This document shows positions 60,991 to 64,000 of a stretch of 64,000 bases of DNA, piece after piece. The notes beneath the pieces are model-generated. The model was not told the DNA's origin, did no database searches, and saw nothing but the letters and a program-made list of their open reading frames with translations. This DNA is from Dichomitus squalens LYAD-421 SS1 (taxonomy: Eukaryota > Basidiomycota > Agaricomycetes > Polyporales > Polyporaceae). The position numbers were made by a program, and so were the translations under genes. Numbering within the stretch: position 1 is the first letter of the stretch; each line of letters starts with the position of its first letter. Location of the stretch: assembly GCF_000275845.1 (NCBI RefSeq), contig NW_006766920.1, positions 209,319-273,318 on the forward strand, given 5' to 3'.

Positions 60991-62733
60991 ATGTCAACGG
61001 AAGTCCCTGTGCATACGAAATCCTCCACCCCAGGAGGTCGCGGTAGTCGAGTCATCGACGTCGTTCCAGCACTTTTTGATGCAACGCTATTTGCTGACGA
61101 GATGGCCACACAGGTTGCGCTACGCACGCTTGGTCGCCATATTGTCGACCCAACCACTGTAGTCGAAGACGCCGTAGTTGAGCTTGAGGCTCCTGCGCAT
61201 GTCCTAGAGCTGGTCTTGTCCAGTGAGCTTCGTTTTGTTCCTTCTGTATTCCTCTTCACTAACATGTCTCTAGCGGTAGATGACATGGCATATACAGTCC
61301 TCGTCAAGACGATACTTGCCTGGTTCAAGCAAGGATTGGCAGACTTGTTAGCCTCCCCGGCTCCTAGACTGCTAAGTCGTTTTTCTCTCTTCTTCCTTTT
61401 TCTCTCGCGCACTGCATCGGAGGGGGCGTCCGACTCGTCCAACGGCGCGTGCTGGCGGAACAACCAGGCTGCTACGGCGGTTCTGCGTGAGCTTCTGAAG
61501 CTGCGCTTCGTGAGAGAGGCGCACATACATCGTGAGCAGACCAGTGTCGCTCAATTGGACTTACCGTTCTCGATCAAGGCAGCTGATTCTTCGCAGAGCA
61601 AGAGAAAGCAGGCTAGGCGCGAGAACCGTGGGCCGGATGTGGATGCGAAGATCCTCGCCACTTATGGTGCTCGAGTGCCCGAGGCGCCGTCCGAGGCGTT
61701 GTCGCTGATGGGGACCATCTGTGACGCTCAATGTTGCGCACTGAAGGCAAGTCTCGCATGTATTCTTGGACACTTCGTTCCACGCTCATCCGTCCGTGTC
61801 ATTTTCAGGAATACCTGGAGAAGTTCCGACTCCCTACCGTTCAGGCGGCAGTCAAGGATATCTTCTTGCAACCATTCACTAGCGTGTCACATGTCTCTCA
61901 AGAGCAAGATGACAGCAGTTCTGGTGAAGATCAGGATGTCGCCAGACCCCCTGCGTACCCCTTCGTACAGCCCATGAAAGCTGCCCAGCTCTTCGACGAT
62001 GCAGATGGTTTCGGTGAATGGCGCGTCTTCCTCACCCCACGTGCTATCAGAGACCTACGTCACGCGAAGGATGGTAAGCTATTCAGCATCGTAGTCAAGA
62101 AAATGAAGTAAGTCGCCTTCAGTCTCCGGTCTCGCAGTATGTGGCAAACTAAGTATCTGCAGAGAACTGTCCAATGGCCACTTCTCCGACGACAACCACA
62201 AGCGGTTGACTCACGGTTATGAAGTAGAGAGCCCTGTTTACGAGGCCAAGATGACGGGCAACACGCGTCTAGTAGTAGGTCACCACACAGTAGCAAGTTC
62301 CATACTTCGTGCTGAATGTCGACACAGTACCAAATCGACTGCGTCCAGGAGCCTGGTGACGAGGTGCGCCTCGTGTCTCACCATGACCCATCCGATCACT
62401 CAACAATCATTTCATTAGGTCGAAAGACAAGGTTGGTCTACAACTAATGGCAAGTTTGCCTTACTGATCCGGCCACAGCCCTGAAGATCCATGGGGTATA
62501 TACGCACAACAAAATTGACCCACACCGCTTTTGGGACGCTATGCGCGGCCAGCTCGTGCAGCAGAAGGGTGCGGAGTACCAGAGACGGTACGGCTGAGTG
62601 CCTTATTCATCTTAATAGACTTGGCGGATACTAACTAGTAGTATATTATACTAGATGCGCGTTCCGCAATCCGCCTGTGAATCCTGGAGACAATGTCTTC
62701 TTACCCGCAACTTGGCGCCGACACGGGATATGA
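60991..62733 (+). CDS. Truncated helicase-family copy E: N-terminal region plus RelE/ParE-like domain only
   Basis: Starts at ATG 60991 (MSTEVPVHTKSSTPGGRGS). It aligns with copy D from VLELVLS onward. A basic stretch (SKRKQARREN) precedes the RelE/ParE-like domain: FGEWRVFLTP (62007), KMTGNTRLV, YQIDC, KIHGVYTH and AEYQRR (about 62590). The final exon (CAFRNPPVNPGDNVFLPATW) continues as RRHGI and stops at 62731-62733, just before the linker to the helicase in D. No helicase, TPR or zinc-finger sequence follows. Introns keep frame; 61747-61808 begins with GC (AAG|GCAAGT). The reading frame up to the stop is clean, so this may be a working short gene or a recently truncated pseudogene. About 390-420 residues. 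Confidence 0.7.
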
Positions 62734-63724
62734 TACTATTTCTGCCATCTACGTATGTACGTCTTGCGCTGATCTCCCCATGTAACAGCTTACAGACGCC
62801 CTACATCACATAGGAGGACGGCGTAGATCTGGAATAAACGCCGCCTGGTGCTCCATACCTCCTAACCAATTCACGCTGTCTACCGAGTTCTGGTATCCTC
62901 GCTCCCTCCCCAGTAGTTTACGCCCTATATTTTCTTTAGGCCCCACGTTCCTTCCTTAACTCAGTTTTGTATCCTAACGTATTGTCGCTCTCTTATTCCT
63001 ATCCCTCCGCTAACGATGCTTCACATGTCCAACCACTTCTGGCGAGCTATACTACACGGGCCTGGCTGTCGCCGTTGCTGCTTTGCGTTGACTGACGATT
63101 GATACTATCCCGAGTCATGCTAAATACCATTGCCTGGAAATGCTCCTCGCAATCCCTACTGTGCATCGCACTGCGTCGCTCACATCGGCCCCAGTTTATG
63201 AAGTCTTGTATGGCGAATGGATGATGACAAAAGGCAAAAAGCCTCAAGAACGACTAGAAGAGCGGCTGGCAGAATGACCAGTCTCTCAATCGGCGACCTG
63301 TTCCTCGGCTCCTCGGTGAACAGGCGATTGCCAGCCCAGATCCTACAAGCACGATCGTGTTAGCCCACATGCCTCTTCACATCGCCGGCGAGTAAGCCTC
63401 TGCCCAGGCAACTCAACACGCCGCACCGATGTGAGCCCCGAGGTTAGTCTGCCAGCTACCCTGACAAGAGGCTATAAAAGTTCGTGCAGAATGCTAGCCT
63501 CTGCTTCTCCCAAACCATCACCATCCCTCTCACATGCACGCCTACATCCCTTCTCCAAGCTCGGTCCTCTGGCTGGCTTCCTCTATATCATCATCCCACT
63601 TCGGCACTTCGTCCAAGGACGATGACAACTCACAACCTTCCCATGTTATCCCCTCTTCACCTCCATAGCCTTCGCGGATCGCGCTTCATGTGAAAGCGTC
63701 ACGGGCCTTGCGAGGGCACTCGAG
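62734..63724. other. Downstream region of copy E with a TATA-type promoter element
   Basis: No gene is supported. A clear TATA box, TATAAAAG (63473-63480), is followed by C/T-rich sequence, as in a fungal core promoter. No convincing coding frame starts within the next 300 bases, so any gene would extend beyond the window or be an element end. Confidence 0.35.
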
Positions 63725-64000
63725 GGTGAGTACTACAAGATAGAGACTCACCAGGGTTGAAGGAGGTTGTTGGGTTCCGCCGCTGAGAAGATATTGCAGG
63801 TCTGCGAACGATTACGTCAGTATAAGAACGTTGCACAGGAAGACAAGATGCGTACTTCAAGGCAGGGTGTCACCTGCGTTCAAGATGGAATACAGAATCC
63901 GCCGCTGAGAAGGGGACGTCTTCTAGATGGCACGGTGGGCTAGTGTGCATCTCGCTGAGACGCCGCAACTTGAAGGTGAGTACTACAAGATAGAGTCTCA
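63725..64000. repeat. Direct repeats 250 bp apart at the window end
   Basis: The 26-bp sequence beginning GGTGAGTACTACAAGATA occurs at 63725-63750 and again at 63975-64000, differing at one base. In between, TCCGCCGCTGAGAAG occurs twice (63776-63790 and 63898-63912), 122 bp apart. This looks like the start of a tandem array with roughly a 250-bp unit and possible half-unit structure; it runs off the window. Confidence 0.6.

Noticed and set aside
60471..61046. A 191-residue plus-strand open frame with a hydrophobic stretch
   Set aside because: It overlaps the well-supported start of copy E in a different frame, has no family signature and no splice or codon support.
1..64000. CRISPR array, bacterial operon, plasmid or phage features
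   Set aside because: Introns, gene content and absence of regularly spaced short repeats show a eukaryotic nuclear genome.

Overview
The window is nuclear DNA of a filamentous basidiomycete, most likely an Agaricomycete; the order is less certain, with Polyporales my guess. The evidence is many short introns of about 50-70 bp with GT..AG ends, genes on both strands without operons, and a set of ordinary fungal housekeeping genes: an oxysterol-binding protein, a BAR-SH3 amphiphysin, SDO1, HEM3, NFU1 and ALG1.

The dominant feature is an array of five same-strand relatives of one very large protein family, here called copies A to E. They are TRANK1-like, UvrD/Rep-type superfamily 1 helicases with TPR repeats. 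Copy A (2-3808) is cut by the window edge and shows only the C-terminal half. Copies B (17568-25149), C (29235-36914) and D (39704-48183) look full length with intact helicase motifs. Copy E (60991-62733) stops just before the helicase domain. Read in order, a full copy has a helical N-terminal region, a small domain that resembles the RelE/ParE fold, a helicase core (GRSGTGKT, DEAQD, GDTAQT, NYRSHAG, ESKGLEF, YVAITRAR), TPR-like repeats, and a conserved C-C-C-H cluster that looks like a CCCH zinc finger. A and D carry an extra C-terminal tail with an IQ-like motif; B and C lack it. B/C and A/D/E therefore form two subtypes.

The DNA between the copies is a patchwork of decayed, repeated pieces. 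It includes two minus-strand SDO1 pseudogenes that keep their introns (25945-26525 and 37270-37625), a 1.5-kb diverged repeat (14940-16440 and 27005-28480), a further shared flank (26560-26990 and 37660-38100), and short shared segments before copies B, C and D. The intact SDO1 is at 51090-52091. This pattern suggests that helicase copies spread by segmental duplication that carried neighbouring DNA along.

The rest is compact. 4459-6560 is an Osh4/Kes1-type lipid transfer protein. 7376-13522 (minus) is a large coiled-coil protein that I cannot name. 48526-48903 is a tRNA-like SINE with a perfect 17-bp target-site duplication. 48987-50807 (minus) is RVS167/Hob1, divergent from SDO1. 53186-53907 is a small unrecognised gene. 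HEM3 (with an 11-nt microexon), NFU1 and ALG1 follow at 54999-60021. The last 276 bases contain the beginning of a direct-repeat structure with a 250-bp spacing.
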